Source of the DNA: Glandiceps talaboti
Taxonomy: Eukaryota; Hemichordata; Enteropneusta; Spengelidae
Length of the DNA: 64,000 nucleotides
Assembly: GCF_964340395.1 (NCBI RefSeq)
Contig: NC_135558.1
Span: 23,579,064-23,643,063, forward strand
Direction: 5' to 3'
The first letter of the stretch is position 1. Each line of letters opens with the position of its first letter. Below the pieces are notes generated by a model, which searched no databases, had not been told where the DNA came from, and saw only the letters and a list, made by a program, of their open reading frames with translations. Made by a program: the position numbers and the translations under genes. Positions 1-14,592 of this stretch are shown piece after piece.

Positions 1-3000
1 ATACTAGGTTATCAAGTAATATGATCGATACGTGTGATATACTAGGTTATCAAGTAATATGATCGATATGTGTCATATACTTGGTTATCAAGTAATGTGA
101 TCGATACGTGTCATATACTAGGTTATCAAGTAATGTGATCGATATGTGTCATATACTAGGTTATCGAGTAATGTGATTGATATGTGTCATATACTAGGAT
201 ATCGAGTAATGTGATCGATACGTGTCATATACTTGGTTATCGAGTAATGTGATCGATACGTGTCATATACTTGGTTATCGAGTAATGTGATCGATACGTG
301 TCATATACTAGGTTATCGAGTAATGTGATCGATACGTGTCAAATACTTGGTTATCAAGTAATGTGATTGATACGTGTCATATACTAGGTTATCGAGTAAT
401 GTGATTGGTACGTATCATATACTAGGTTATCAAGTAATGTGATCGATACGTGTGATATACTAGGTTATCGAGTAATGTGATCGATACGTATCATGTACTA
501 GCCTGGTTATCAAGTAATGTGATTGATACGTGTCATACACTAGGTTATCAAGTAATGTGATCGATACGTGTCATATACTAGGTTATCAAGTAATGTGATC
601 GATACGTGTCATATACTTGGTTATCAAGTAATGTGATCGATACGTGTCATATACTAGGTTATCAAGTAATGTGATCGATACCTGTCATATACTAGGTTAT
701 CAAGTAATGTGATCGATACGTGCCATATACTTGGTTATCGAGTAATGTGATCGATACGTGTCATATACTTGGTTATCAAGAAATATGATCGATACGTGTG
801 ATATACTAGGTTATCAAGTAATATGATCGATACGTGTGATATACTTGGTTATCAAGTAATGTGATCGATACGTGTCATATACTAGGTTATCAAGTAATGT
901 GATCGATACGTGTCATATACTAGGTTATCGAGTAATGTGATTGATATGTGTCATATACTAGGTTATAGAGTAATGTGATCGATACGTGTAATATACTTGG
1001 TTATCGAGTAATGTGATCGATACGTGTCATATACTTAGTTATCGAGTAATGTGATCGATACGTGTCATATACTAGGTTATCGAGTAATGTGATCGATACG
1101 TGTCATATACTTGGTTATCAAGTAATGTGATCGATACGTGTCATATACTTGGTTATAAAGTAATGTGATCGATACGTGTCATATACTAGGTTATCAAGTA
1201 ATCTGATCGATACGTGTGATATACTAGGTTATCAAGTAATCTGATCGATACGTGTGATATACTTGGTTATCAAGTAATCTGATCGATACGTGTCATATAC
1301 TTGGTTATCAAGTAATGTGATCGATATGTGTCATATACTAGGTTATCAAGTAATGTGATCGATACGTGTCATATACTAGGTTATCGAGTAATGTGATCGA
1401 TACGTGTCATACACTAGGTTATCAAGTAATGTGATCGATACGTGTGATATACTAGGTTATCAAGTAATGTGATCGATACGTGTCATATACTAGGTTATCA
1501 AGTAATGTGATCGATACGTGTCATATACTAGGTTATCAAGTAATGTGATCGATACGTGTCATATACTAGGTTATCGAGTAATGTGATCGATACGTGTCAT
1601 ATACTTGGTTATCAAGTAATGTGATCGATACGTGTCATATACTAGGTTATCAAGTAATCTGATCGATACGTGTGATATACTAGGTTATCAAGTAATCTGA
1701 TCGATACATGTGATATACTTGGTTATCAAGTAATCTGATCGATACGTGTCATATACTAGGTTATCAAGTAATGTGATCGATACGTGTCATATACTAGGTT
1801 ATCGAGTAATGTGATCGATACGTGTCATATACTAGGTTATCAAGTAATGTGATCGATACGTGTCATACACTAGGTTATCAAGTAATGTGATCGATACGTG
1901 TGATATACTAGGTTATCAAGTAATCTGATCGATACGTGTCATATACTAGGTTATCAAGTAATCTGATCGATACGTGTGATATACTAGGTTATCAAGTAAT
2001 CTGATCGATAGGTGTGATATACTTGGTTATCAAGTAATCTGATTGATACGTGTGATATACTAGGTTATCAAGTAATGTGATCGATACGTGTCATACACTA
2101 GGTTATCAAGTAATGTGATCGATACGTGTCATATACTAGGTTATCGAGTAATGTGATCGATACGTGTCATATACTAGGTTATCAAGTAATCTGATCGATA
2201 CGTGTGATATACTAGGTTATCAAGTAATCTGATCGATACGTGTCATATACTAGGTTATCAAGTAATGTGATCGATACGTGTCATATACTAGGTTATCGAG
2301 TAATGTGATTGATATGTGTCATATACTAGGTTATTGAGTAATGTGATCGATACGTGTCATATACTTGGTTATCGAGTAATGTGATCGATACGTGTCATAT
2401 ACTAGGTTATCGAGTAATGTGATCGATACGTGTCATATACTTGGTTATCGAGTAATGTGATCGATACATGTCATATACTAGGTTATCAAGTAATGTGATT
2501 GGTACGTGTCATATACTAGGTTATCAAGTAATGTGATCGATACGTGTCATATACTAGGTTATCGAGTAATGTGATCGATACGTGTCATATACTAGGTTAT
2601 CAAGTAATCTGATCGATACGTGTCATATACTTGGTTATCAAGAAATATGATCGATACGTGTCATATACTAGGTTATCAAGTAATGTGATCGATACGTGTG
2701 ATATACTTGGTTATCAAGTAATGTGATCGATACGTGTGATATACTAGGTTATCAAGTAATCTGATCGATACGTGTGATATACTTGGTTATCAAGTAATCT
2801 GATCGATACGTGTGATATACTTGGTTATCAAGTAATGTGATCGATACGTGTCATATACTAGGTTATCAAGTAATGTGATCGATACGTGTCATATACTAGG
2901 TTATCGAGTAATGTGATTGATATGTGTCATATACTAGGTTATAGAGTAATGTGATCGATACGTGTAATATACTTGGTTATCGAGTAATGTGATCGATACG

Positions 3001-6000
3001 TGTCATATACTTGGTTATCGAGTAATGTGATCGATACGTGTCATATACTAGGTTATCGAGTAATGTGATCGATACGTGTCATATACTTGGTTATCAAGTA
3101 ATGTGATCGATACGTGTCATATACTAGGTTATCAAGTAATCTGATCGATACGTGTGATATACTAGGTTATCAAGTAATCTGATCGATACATGTGATATAC
3201 TTGGTTATCAAATAATCTGATCGATACGTGTCATATACTAGGTTATCAAGTAATGTGATCGATACGTGTCATATACTAGGTTATCGAGTAATGTGATCGA
3301 TACGTGTCATATACTAGGTTATCAAGTAATGTGATCGATACGTGTCATACACTAGGTTATCAAGTAATGTGATCGATACGTGTGATATACTAGGTTATCA
3401 AGTAATCTGATCGATACGTGTCATATACTAGGTTATCAAGTAATCTGATCGATACGTGTGATATACTAGGTTATCAAGTAATCTGATCGATAGGTGTGAT
3501 ATACTTGGTTATCAAGTAATCTGATTGATACGTGTGATATACTAGGTTATCAAGTAATGTGATCGATACGTGTCATACACTAGGTTATCAAGTAATGTGA
3601 TCGATACGTGTCATATACTAGGTTATCGAGTAATGTGATCGATACGTGTCATATACTAGGTTATCAAGTAATCTGATCGATACGTGTGATATACTAGGTT
3701 ATCAAGTAATCTGATCGATACGTGTCATATACTAGGTTATCAAGTAATGTGATCGATACGTGTCATATACTAGGTTATCGAGTAATGTGATTGATATGTG
3801 TCATATACTAGGTTATTGAGTAATGTGATCGATACGTGTCATATACTTGGTTATCGAGTAATGTGATCGATACGTGTCATATACTAGGTTATCGAGTAAT
3901 GTGATCGATACGTGTCATATACTTGGTTATCGAGTAATGTGATCGATACATGTCATATACTAGGTTATCAAGTAATGTGATTGGTACGTGTCATATACTA
4001 GGTTATCAAGTAATGTGATCGATACGTGTCATATACTAGGTTATCGAGTAATGTGATCGATACGTGTCATATACTAGGTTATCAAGTAATCTGATCGATA
4101 CGTGTCATATACTTGGTTATCAAGAAATATGATCGATACGTGTCATATACTAGGTTATCAAGTAATGTGATCGATACGTGTGATATACTTGGTTATCAAG
4201 TAATGTGATCGATACGTGTGATATACTAGGTTATCAAGTAATCTGATCGATACGTGTGATATACTTGGTTATCAAGTAATCTGATCGATACGTGTGATAT
4301 ACTTGGTTATCAAGTAATGTGATCGATACGTGTCATATACTAGGTTATCAAGTAATGTGATCGATACGTGTCATATACTAGGTTATCGAGTAATGTGATT
4401 GATATGTGTCATATACTAGGTTATAGAGTAATGTGATCGATACGTGTAATATACTTGGTTATCGAGTAATGTGATCGATACGTGTCATATACTTGGTTAT
4501 CGAGTAATGTGATCGATACGTGTCATATACTAGGTTATCGAGTAATGTGATCGATACGTGTCATATACTTGGTTATCAAGTAATGTGATTGATACGTGTC
4601 ATATACTAGGTTATTGAGTAATGTGATTGGTACGTATCATATACTAGGTTATCAAGTAATGTGATCGATACGTGTGATATACTAGGTTATCGAGTAATGT
4701 GATCGATACGTATCATGTACTGGGTTATCAAGTAATGTGATTGATACGTGTCATACACTAGGTTATCAAGTAATGTGATTGATACGTGTCATATACTTGG
4801 TTATCAAGTAATGTGATCGATACGTGTCATATACTAGGTTATCGAGTAATGTGATCGATACGTGTCATACACTAGGTTATCAAGTAATGTGATCGATACG
4901 TGTCATATATTTGGTTATCAAGTAATGTGATCGATATGTGTCATATACTAGGTTATCAAGTAATGTGATTGATACGTGTCATATACTAGGTTATCAAGTA
5001 ATGTGATCGATACGTGTCATATACTAGGTTATCGAGTAATGTGATCGATACGTGTCATACACTAGGTTATCAAGTAATGTGATCGATACGTGTCATATAT
5101 TTGGTTATCGAGTAATGTGATCGATACGTGTCATATACTTGGTTATCAAGTAATGTGATCGATACGTGTCATATACTAGGTTATCAAGTAATCTGATCGA
5201 TACGTGTGATATACTAGGTTATCAAGTAATCTGATCGATACGTGTGATATACTTGGTTATCAAGTAATCTGATCGATACGTGTCATATACTAGGTTATCA
5301 AGTAATGTGATTGATACGTGTGATATACTAGGTTATCAAGTAATGTGATCGATACGTGTCATATACTAGGTTATCAAGTAATGTGATCGATACGTATCAT
5401 ATACTAGGTTATCAAGTAATGTGATCGATACGTGTCATATACTAGGTTATCGAGTAATGTGATCGATACGTGTCATATACTAGGTTATCGAGTAATCTGA
5501 TCGATACGTGTCACATACTTGGTTATCAAGTAATGTGATCGATACGTGTCATATACTAGGTTATCAAGTAATGTGATCGATACGTGTGATATACTAGGTT
5601 ATCAAGTAATGTGATCGATACGTGTCATATACTAGGTTATCAAGTAATGTGATCGATACGTGTGATATACTAGGTTATCAAGTAATGTGATCGATACGTG
5701 TCATATACTAGGTAATCAAGTAATGTGATCGATACGTGTCATATACTTGGTTATCAAGTAATGTGATCGATACGTGTGATACACTAGGTTATCGAGTAAT
5801 GTGATTGATACGTGTCATACACTAGGTTATCAAGTAATGTGATCGATATGTGTCATATACTAGGTTATCAAGTAATCTGATCGATACGTGTCATATACTT
5901 GGTTATCAAGAAATGTGATTGATACGTGTCATATACTAGGTTATCAAGTAATATGATCGATACGTGTGATATACTAGGTTATCAAGTAATATGATCGATA

Positions 6001-7717
6001 TGTGTCATATACTTGGTTATCAAGTAATGTGATCGATACGTGTCATATACTAGGTTATCAAGTAATGTGATCGATATGTGTCATATACTAGGTTATCGAG
6101 TAATGTGATTGATATGTGTCATATACTAGGATATCGAGTAATGTGATCGATACGTGTCATATACTTGGTTATCGAGTAATGTGATCGATACGTGTCATAT
6201 ACTTGGTTATCGAGTAATGTGATCGATACGTGTCATATACTAGGTTATCGAGTAATGTGATCGATACGTGTCAAATACTTGGTTATCAAGTAATGTGATT
6301 GATACGTGTCATATACTAGGTTATCGAGTAATGTGATTGGTACGTATCATATACTAGGTTATCAAGTAATGTGATCGATACGTGTGATATACTAGGTTAT
6401 CGAGTAATGTGATCGATACGTATCATGTACTAGCCTGGTTATCAAGTAATGTGATTGATACGTGTCATACACTAGGTTATCAAGTAATGTGATCGATACG
6501 TGTCATATACTAGGTTATCAAGTAATGTGATCGATACGTGTCATATACTTGGTTATCAAGTAATGTGATCGATACGTGTCATATACTAGGTTATCGAGTA
6601 ATGTGATTGGTACGTGTCATATACTTGGTTATCAAGTAATGTGATCGATATGTGTCATATACTAGGTTATCAAGTAATGTGATCGATACGTGTCATATAC
6701 TAGGTTATCGAGTAATGTGATCGATACGTGTCATATACTAGGTTATCAAGTAATGTGATCGATACGTGTCATACACTAGGTTATCAAGTAATCTGATCGA
6801 TACGTGTGATATACTAGGTTATCAAGTAATCTGATCGATACGTGTCATACACTAGGTTATCAAGTAATGTGATCGATACGTGTGATATACTAGGTTATCA
6901 AGTAATCTGATCGATAGGTGTGATATACTTGGTTATCAAGTAATGTGATCAATACGTGTCATATACTAGGTTATCAAGTAATCTGATCGATACGTGTGAT
7001 ATACTAGGTTATCAAGTAATCTGATCGATAGGTGTGATATACTTGGTTATCAAGTAATGTGATCGATACGTGTCATATACTAGGTTATCAAGTAATGTGA
7101 TCGATACGTGTCATATACTAGGTTATCAAGTAATGTGATCGATACGTGTCATATACTAGGTTATCGAGTAATGTGATCGATACGTGTCATATACTAGGTT
7201 ATCAAGTAATCTGATCGATACGTGTGATATACTAGGTTATCAAGTAATCTGATCGATACGTGTCATATACTTGGTTATCAAGTAATGTGATCGATACGTG
7301 TCATATACTAGGTTATCGAGTAATGTGATTGATATGTGTCATATACTAGGTTATTGAGTAATGTGATCGATACGTGTCATATACTTGGTTATCGAGTAAT
7401 GTGATCGATACGTGTCATATACTAGGTTATCGAGTAATGTGATCGATACGTGTCATATACTTGGTTATCAAGTAATGTGATCGATACGTGTCATATACTA
7501 GGTTATCAAGTAATGTGATCGATACGTGTCATATACTAGGTTATCGAGTAATGTGATCGATACGTGTGATATACTTGGTTATCAAGTAATGTGATTGATA
7601 CGTGTCATACACTAGGTTATCAAGTAATGTGATCGATACGTGTCATATACTTGGTTATCAAGTAATGTGATCGATATGTGTCATATACTAGGTTATCAAG
7701 TAATGTGATCGATACAT
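1..7717. repeat. 38-bp minisatellite array, about 200 copies
   Basis: Head-to-tail array with a 38-bp period; starts of the core atactaggttatc recur every 38 bases from base 1. Units vary at a few fixed positions: acta/actt before ggtt, atcaag/atcgag, aatgtg/aatctg/aatatg, gatacgtg/gatatgtg, and tcat/tgat at the end. The first unit starts at the window edge, so the array continues upstream. A 4-base gcct insertion at about 500 recurs at about 6432 and marks a duplicated block. Frames are closed on both strands, so no protein is expected. Higher-order duplications are described in the findings. Confidence 0.98.
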
Positions 7718-10700
7718 GTATTATTGTATCTATCACAGGTGATGAGATATTGTACAGGGTGTACGATATTAAGGGTAAGTTATTGTATCTATCACAAGTG
7801 ATGAGATGCTGTTCAGCGTGTACGATATTAAGGGTAAGTTATTGTATCTATCACAAGTGATGAGATACTATTCAGCGTGTATGATATTAAGGGTAAGTTA
7901 CTGTATCTAACACAGGTGATGAGATACTGTACAGGGTGTACGATATTAGGGGTAAGTTATTGTATCTATCACAGGTGATAGATACAATAAGCGTGTAAGA
8001 TATTAAGGGTAAGTTATTGTATCTATCACAAGTGATGAGATACTGTTCAGGGTGTACGATATTAAGGGTAAGTTATTGTATCTATCACAGGTATTGAGAT
8101 ACTGTACAGGGTGTACGATATTAAGGGTAAGTTATTGTATCTATCACAAGTGATGAGATACTGTACAGGGTGTACGATATTAAGGGTAAGTTATTGTATC
8201 TATCACAAGTGATGAGATACTGTACAGGGTGTACGATATTAAGGGTAAGTTATTGTATCTATCACAAGTGATGAGATACTGTTCAACGTGTACGATATTA
8301 AGGGTAAGTTATTGTATCTATCACAGGTGATGAGATACTATTCAGGGTGTACGATATTAAGGGTAAGTTATTGTATCTATCACAGGTAATGAGATACTGT
8401 TCAGGGTGTACGATATTAAGGGTAAGTTATTGTATCTATCACAGGTGATGAGATACTGTTCAGCGTGTACGATATTAAGGGTAAGTTATTGTATATATCA
8501 CAAGTGATGAGATACTGTACAGGGTGTACGATATTAAGGGTAAGTTATTGTATCTATCACAAGTGATGAAATACTGTTCAGCGTGTAAGATATTAAGGGT
8601 AAGATATTGTATCCAGGTGATGAGATATTGTACAGGGTGTACGATATTAAGGGTAAGTTATTGTATCTATCACAGGTAATGAGATACTGTTCAGGGTGTA
8701 CGATATTAAGGGTAAGTTATTGTATCTATCACAGGTGATGAGATACTGTTCAGCGTGCACGATATTAAGGGTAAGATATTGTATCTATCACAGGTGATGA
8801 GATATTGTACAGGGTGTACGATATTAAGGGTAAGTTATTGTATCTATCACATTTGATGAGATACTGTTCAGGGTGTACGATATTAAGGGTAAGTTACTGT
8901 ATCTATCACAGGTAATGAGATACTGTTCAGCGTGTACGATATTAAGGGTAAGTTACTGTATCTATCACAGGTGATGAGATATTGTACATGGTGTACGATA
9001 TTAAGGGTAAGTTACTGTATCTAACACAGGTGATGAGATATTGTACAGGGTGTACGATATTAAGGGTAAGTTATTGTATCTAACACATGTGATGAGATAC
9101 TGTTCAGCGTGTACGATATTAAGGGTAAGTTATTGTATCTATCACAGGTGATGCAATACTGTTCAGCGTGTACGATATTAAGGGTAAGTTATTGTATCTA
9201 TCACAAGTGATGAGATATTGTACAGGGTGTACGATATTAAGGGTAAGTTATTGTATCTATCACAGGTGATGCAATACTGTTCAGCGTGTACGATATTAAG
9301 GGTAAGTTATTGTATCTATCACAGGTGATGCAATACTGTTCAGCGTGTACGATATTAAGGGTAAGTTATTGTATCTATCACAAGTGATGAGATATTGTAC
9401 AGGGTGTACGATATTAAGGGTAAGTTATTGTATCTATCACAGGTGATGCAATACTGTTCAGCGTGTACGGTATTAAGGGTAAGTTATTGTATCTATCACA
9501 GGTGATGAGATACTGTTCAGCGTGTACGATATTTAGGGTAAGTTATTGTATCTATCACAGGTGATGGGATATTGTACAGGGTGTACGATATTAAGGGTAA
9601 GTTATTGTATCTAACAAAGGTGATGAGATATTGTACAGGGTGTACGATATTAAGGGTAAGTTATTGTATCTATCACATTTGATGAGATACTGTTCAGCGT
9701 GTACGATATTAAGGGTAAATTACTGTATCTAACACAGGTGATGAGATATTGTACATGGTGTACGATATTAAGGGTAAGTTATTGTATCTATCACAAGTGA
9801 TGAGATACTGTACAGGGTATACGATATTAAGGGTAAGTTATTGTATCTATCATAAGTGATGAGATATTGTACAGGGTGTACGATATTAAGGGTAAGTTAT
9901 TGTATCTATCACAAGTGATGAGATACTGTTCAGCGTGTACGATATTAAGGGTAAGTTATTGTATCTATCACAAGTGATGAGATATTGTACAGGGTGTACG
10001 ATATTAAGGGTAAGTTACTGTATCTATCACAGGTGATGAGATATTGTACCGGGTGTACGATATTAAGGGTAAATTATTGTATCTATCACAAGTGATGAGA
10101 TACTGTTCAGCGTGTACGATATTAAGGGTAAATTATTGTATCTAACACAGGTGATGAGATATTGTACATGATGTACGATATTAAGGGTAAGTTATTGTAT
10201 CTATCACAAGTGATGAAATACTGTTCAGCGTGTACGATATTAAGGGTAAGTTACTGTATCTAACACAGGTGATGTGATATTGTACAGGGTGTACGATATT
10301 AAGGGTAAGTTATTGTATCTATCACAGGTGATGCAATACTGTTCAGCGTGTACGATATTAAGGGTAAGTTATTGTATCTATCACAGGTAATGAGATACTG
10401 TTCAACGTGTACGATATTAAGGGTAAATTATTGTATCTATCACAGGTGATGAGATATTGTACAGGGTGTACGATATTAAGGGTAAGTTATTGTATCTAAC
10501 ACAGGTGATGAGATACTGTTCAGCGTGCACGATATTAAGGGTAAGATATTGTATCTATCACAGGTGATGAGATATTGTACAGGGTGTACGATATTAAAGG
10601 TAAGTTATTGTATCTATCACAAGTGATGAGATACTGTTCAGGGTATACGATATTAAGGGTAAGATATTGTATCTATCACAAGTGATAAGATACTGTACAG

Positions 10701-13618
10701 GGTGTACGATATTAAGGGTAAGTTATTGTATCTATCACAAGTGATGAGATACTGTTCAGGGTGTACGATATTAAGGGTAAGTTATTGTATCTAACACAGG
10801 TGATGAGATATTGTACCGGGTGTACGATATTAAGGGTAAGTTATTGTATCTAACAAAGGTGATGAGATATTGTACAGGGTGTACGATATTAAGGGTAAGT
10901 TATTGTATCTATCACAAGTGATGAGATACTGTTCAGCGTGTACGATATTAAGGGTAAGTTATTGTATCTAACAAAGGTGATGAGATATTGTACAGGGTGT
11001 ACGATATTAAGGGTAAGTTACTGTATCTATCACAGGTGATGAGATATTGTACCGGGTGTACGATATTAAGGGTAAATTATTGTATCTATCACAAGTGATG
11101 AGATACTGTTCAACGTGTACGATATTAAGGGTAAATTATTGTATCTAACACAGGTGATGAGATATTGTACATGATGTACGATATTAAGGGTAAGTTACTG
11201 TATCTATCACAAGTGATGAGATACTGTTCAGCGTGTACGATATTAAGGGTAAGTTACTGTATCTAACACAGGTGATGAGATATTGTACAGGGTGTACGAT
11301 ATTAAGGGTAAGTTATTGTATCTATCACAGGTGATGCAATACTGTTCAGCGTGTACGATATTAAGGGTAAGTTACTGTATCTAACACAGGTGATGAGATA
11401 TTGTACAGGGTGTACGATATTAAGGGTAAGTTATTGTATCTATCACAGGTGATGCAATACTGTTCAGCGTGTACGATATTAAGGGTAAGTTATTGTATCT
11501 ATCACAGGTAATGAGATACTGTTCAACGTGTACGATATTAAGGGTAAATTATTGTATCTATCACAGGTGATGAGATATTGTACAGGGTGTACGATATTAA
11601 GGGCAAATTATTGTATCTAACACAGGTGATGAGATACTGTTCAGCGTGCACGATATTAAGGGTAAGATATTGTATCTATCACAGGTGATGAGATATTGTA
11701 CAGGGTGTACGATATTAAAGGTAAGTTATTGTATCTATCACAAGTGATGAGATACTGTTCAGGGTATACGATATTAAGGGTAAGATATTGTATCTATCAC
11801 AAGTGATAAGATACTGTACAGGGTGTACGATATTAAGGGTAAGTTATTGTATCTATCACAAGTGATGAGATACTGTTCAGGGTGTACGATATTAAGGGTA
11901 AGTTATTGTATCTAACACAGGTGATGAGATATTGTACCGGGTGTACGATATTAAGGGTAAGTTATTGTATCTAACAAAGGTGATGAGATATTGTACAGGG
12001 TGTACGATATTAAGGGTAAGTTATTGTATCTATCACAAGTGATGAGATACTGTTCAGCGTGTACGATATTAAGGGTAAGTTATTGTATCTAACAAAGGTG
12101 ATGAGATATTGTACAGGGTGTACGATATTATGGGTAAGTTATTGTATCTATCACAAGTGATGAGATACTGTTCAGCGTGTACGATATTAAGGGTAAGATA
12201 TTGTATCCAGGTGATGAGATATTGTACAGGGTGTACGATATTAAGGGTAAGTTATTGTATCTATCACAAGTGATGAGATACTGTTCAGCGTGTACGATAT
12301 TAAGGGTAAGATATTGTATCTATCACAGGTGATGAGATACTGTTCAGCGTGTAAGATATTAAGGGTAAGTTATTGTATCTAACAAAGGTGATGAGATATT
12401 GTACAGGGTGTACGATATTAAGGGTAAGTTATTGTATCTATCACATTTGATGAGATACTGTTCAGCGTGTACGATATTAAGGGTAAGTTACTGTATCTAA
12501 CACAGGTGATGAGATATTGTACAGGGTATACGATATTAAGGGTAAGTTATTGTATCTATCACAGGTGATGAGATACTGTACAGGGTATACGATATTAAGG
12601 GTAAGTTATTGTATCTATCACAGGTGATGAGATACTGTTCAGGGTGTACGATATTAAGGGTAAGTTATTGTATCTATCACAGGTGATGAGATACTGTACA
12701 GGGTATACGATATTAAGGGTAAGTTATTGTATCTATCACAGGTGATGAGATACTGTTCAGGGTGTACGATATTAAGGGTAAGTTATTGTATCTATCACAA
12801 GTGATGAGATACTGTTCAGCGTGTACGATATTAAGGGTAAGATATTGTATCCAGGTGATGAGATATTGTACAGGGTGTACGTTATTAAGGGTAAGTTATT
12901 GTATCTATCACAAGTGATGAGATACTGTTCAGCGTGTACGATATTAAGGGTAAGATATTGTATCTATCACAGGTGATGAGATACTGTTCAGCGTGTAAGA
13001 TATTAAGGGTAAGTTATTGTATCTAACAAAGGTGATGAGATATTGTACAGGGTGTACGATATTAAGGGTAAGTTATTGTATCTATCACATTTGATGAGAT
13101 ACTGTTCAGCGTGTACGATATTAAGGGTAAGTTACTGTATCTAACACAGGTGATGAGATATTGTACAGGGTATACGATATTAAGGGTAAGTTATTGTATC
13201 TATCACAGGTGATGAGATACTGTACAGGGTATACGATATTAAGGGTAAGTTATTGTATCTATCACAGGTGATGAGATACTGTTCAGGGTGTACGATATTA
13301 AGGGTAAGTTATTGTATCTATCACAGGTGATGAGATACTGTACAGGGTATACGATATTAAGGGTAAGTTATTGTATCTATCACAGGTGATGAGATACTGT
13401 TCAGGGTGTACGATATTAAGGGTAAGTTATTGTATCTATCACAAGTGATGAGATACTGTACAGGGTGTACGATATTAAGGGTAAGTTATTGTATCTATCA
13501 CAGGTGATGAGATACTGTTCAGCGTGTACGATATTAAGGGTAAGTTACTGTATCTAACGCATGTGATGAGATATTGTACCGGGTGTACGATATTAAGGGT
13601 AAATTATTGTATCTAACA
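7718..13618. repeat. 59-bp minisatellite array, about 100 copies
   Basis: Head-to-tail array with a 59-bp period, core gtaagttattgtatctatca followed by caggtgatgagatact and gtgtacgatattaagg. Common variants are tattgtacaggg versus tactgttcagcg, and ctatcacaag versus ctaacacagg. Three units (near 8605, 12201 and 12845) lack five bases and are 54 bp long. It follows the 38-bp array with no unique spacer and ends in unique DNA at about 13618. Blocks of 17-19 units and 11 units have been duplicated. No coding potential is seen. Confidence 0.98.
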
Positions 13619-14046
13619 AGACATTTTCGATGAAATGTTACTGGTAAGGAAGCTTTAAGATGAATAATATCTGTATTTTTGTATTTAGTAAAAGACAAAT
13701 GTTTTTGATACATGAAGTTTGCTGAATGTCATCTTTATACATTAATATACAGGTAGATATATAAGGTAGATATATAGAGTAGTGGCATGCCTGTAGGCTA
13801 ATATAGTTCATCAAAGCCTCTAGATCTAACTTTCAATGTTACAATAAATACCCGAGTTTTCTACACTAAAGCTTAGCAATGACGTATTACCAAGTACAAT
13901 GTATATTACCAAGTACAATGTACGAGTCAATTCTTTCAAATTTCACAACTTAATCATCAATTCGACGTTACTCTCACAAGTTTCAAGACATCTCCTTGAC
14001 ACACACAAAAAGTGTAAGTTCCTGTGGTATTGAAAACCAAAACAAC
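13619..14046. other. AT-rich unique spacer
   Basis: Single-copy-looking AT-rich DNA between two arrays. Only short local repeats are visible, such as the doubled taccaagtacaatgta near 13890-13920. No open frame or RNA gene was recognised. Confidence 0.6.
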
Positions 14047-14592
14047 CTGCTGGCAACCTGCAGATTCAAAGCCGGCCACTCTAACCATTAACCCATCATG
14101 ACTCCACAACCTGTACCTACAGATTCAAAGCCGGCCACTCTAACCATTGGCCCATCATAACTCCACAACCTGCAACCTACAGATTCAAAGCCGGCCACTC
14201 TAACCATTCGCCCATCATGACTCCACAACCTGTAACCTGCAGATTCAAAGCCGACCACTCTAACCATTCACCCATCATAACTCCACAACCTGTAACCTAC
14301 AGATTCAAAGCCGACCACTCTAACCATTCACCCATCATAACTCCACAACCTGCAACCTACAGATTCAAAGCCGGCCACTCTAACCATTCGCCCATCATGA
14401 CTCCACAACCTGTAACCTACAGATTCAAAGTCAGCCACTCTAACCATTCACCCATCATGACTCCACAACCTGTAACCAGCAGATTCAAAGCTGGCCACTC
14501 TAACCATTCGCCCATCATGACTCCACAACCTGTAACCTGCAGATTCAAAGCCGGTCACTCTAACCATTCGCCCATCATGACTCCGGATCCAC
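14047..14592 (-). repeat. 60-bp minisatellite made of SINE tRNA-like heads, 9 copies
   Basis: Nine copies of a 60-bp unit; ctccacaacctg recurs at 14101, 14160, 14220, 14280, 14340, 14400, 14460 and 14520. Read on the minus strand, about 55 bases of the unit match the 5' head of the SINE at 18376 (tcatgatgggcgaatggtta, then gagtggccggctt, then aatctgcaggttacaggtt) with about one indel and one substitution. The match stops inside the B box: the SINE continues cgagcccc, whereas the array unit jumps back to its own start through gtggag. The array is therefore a tandem amplification of the first 60 bp of a tRNA-derived SINE. The open frame across it is a by-product of 60 being divisible by three. 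Confidence 0.95.

Noticed and set aside
1-13618. CRISPR-like repeat arrays
   Set aside because: The units are contiguous with no unique spacers of constant length, and the retroelement content is eukaryotic.
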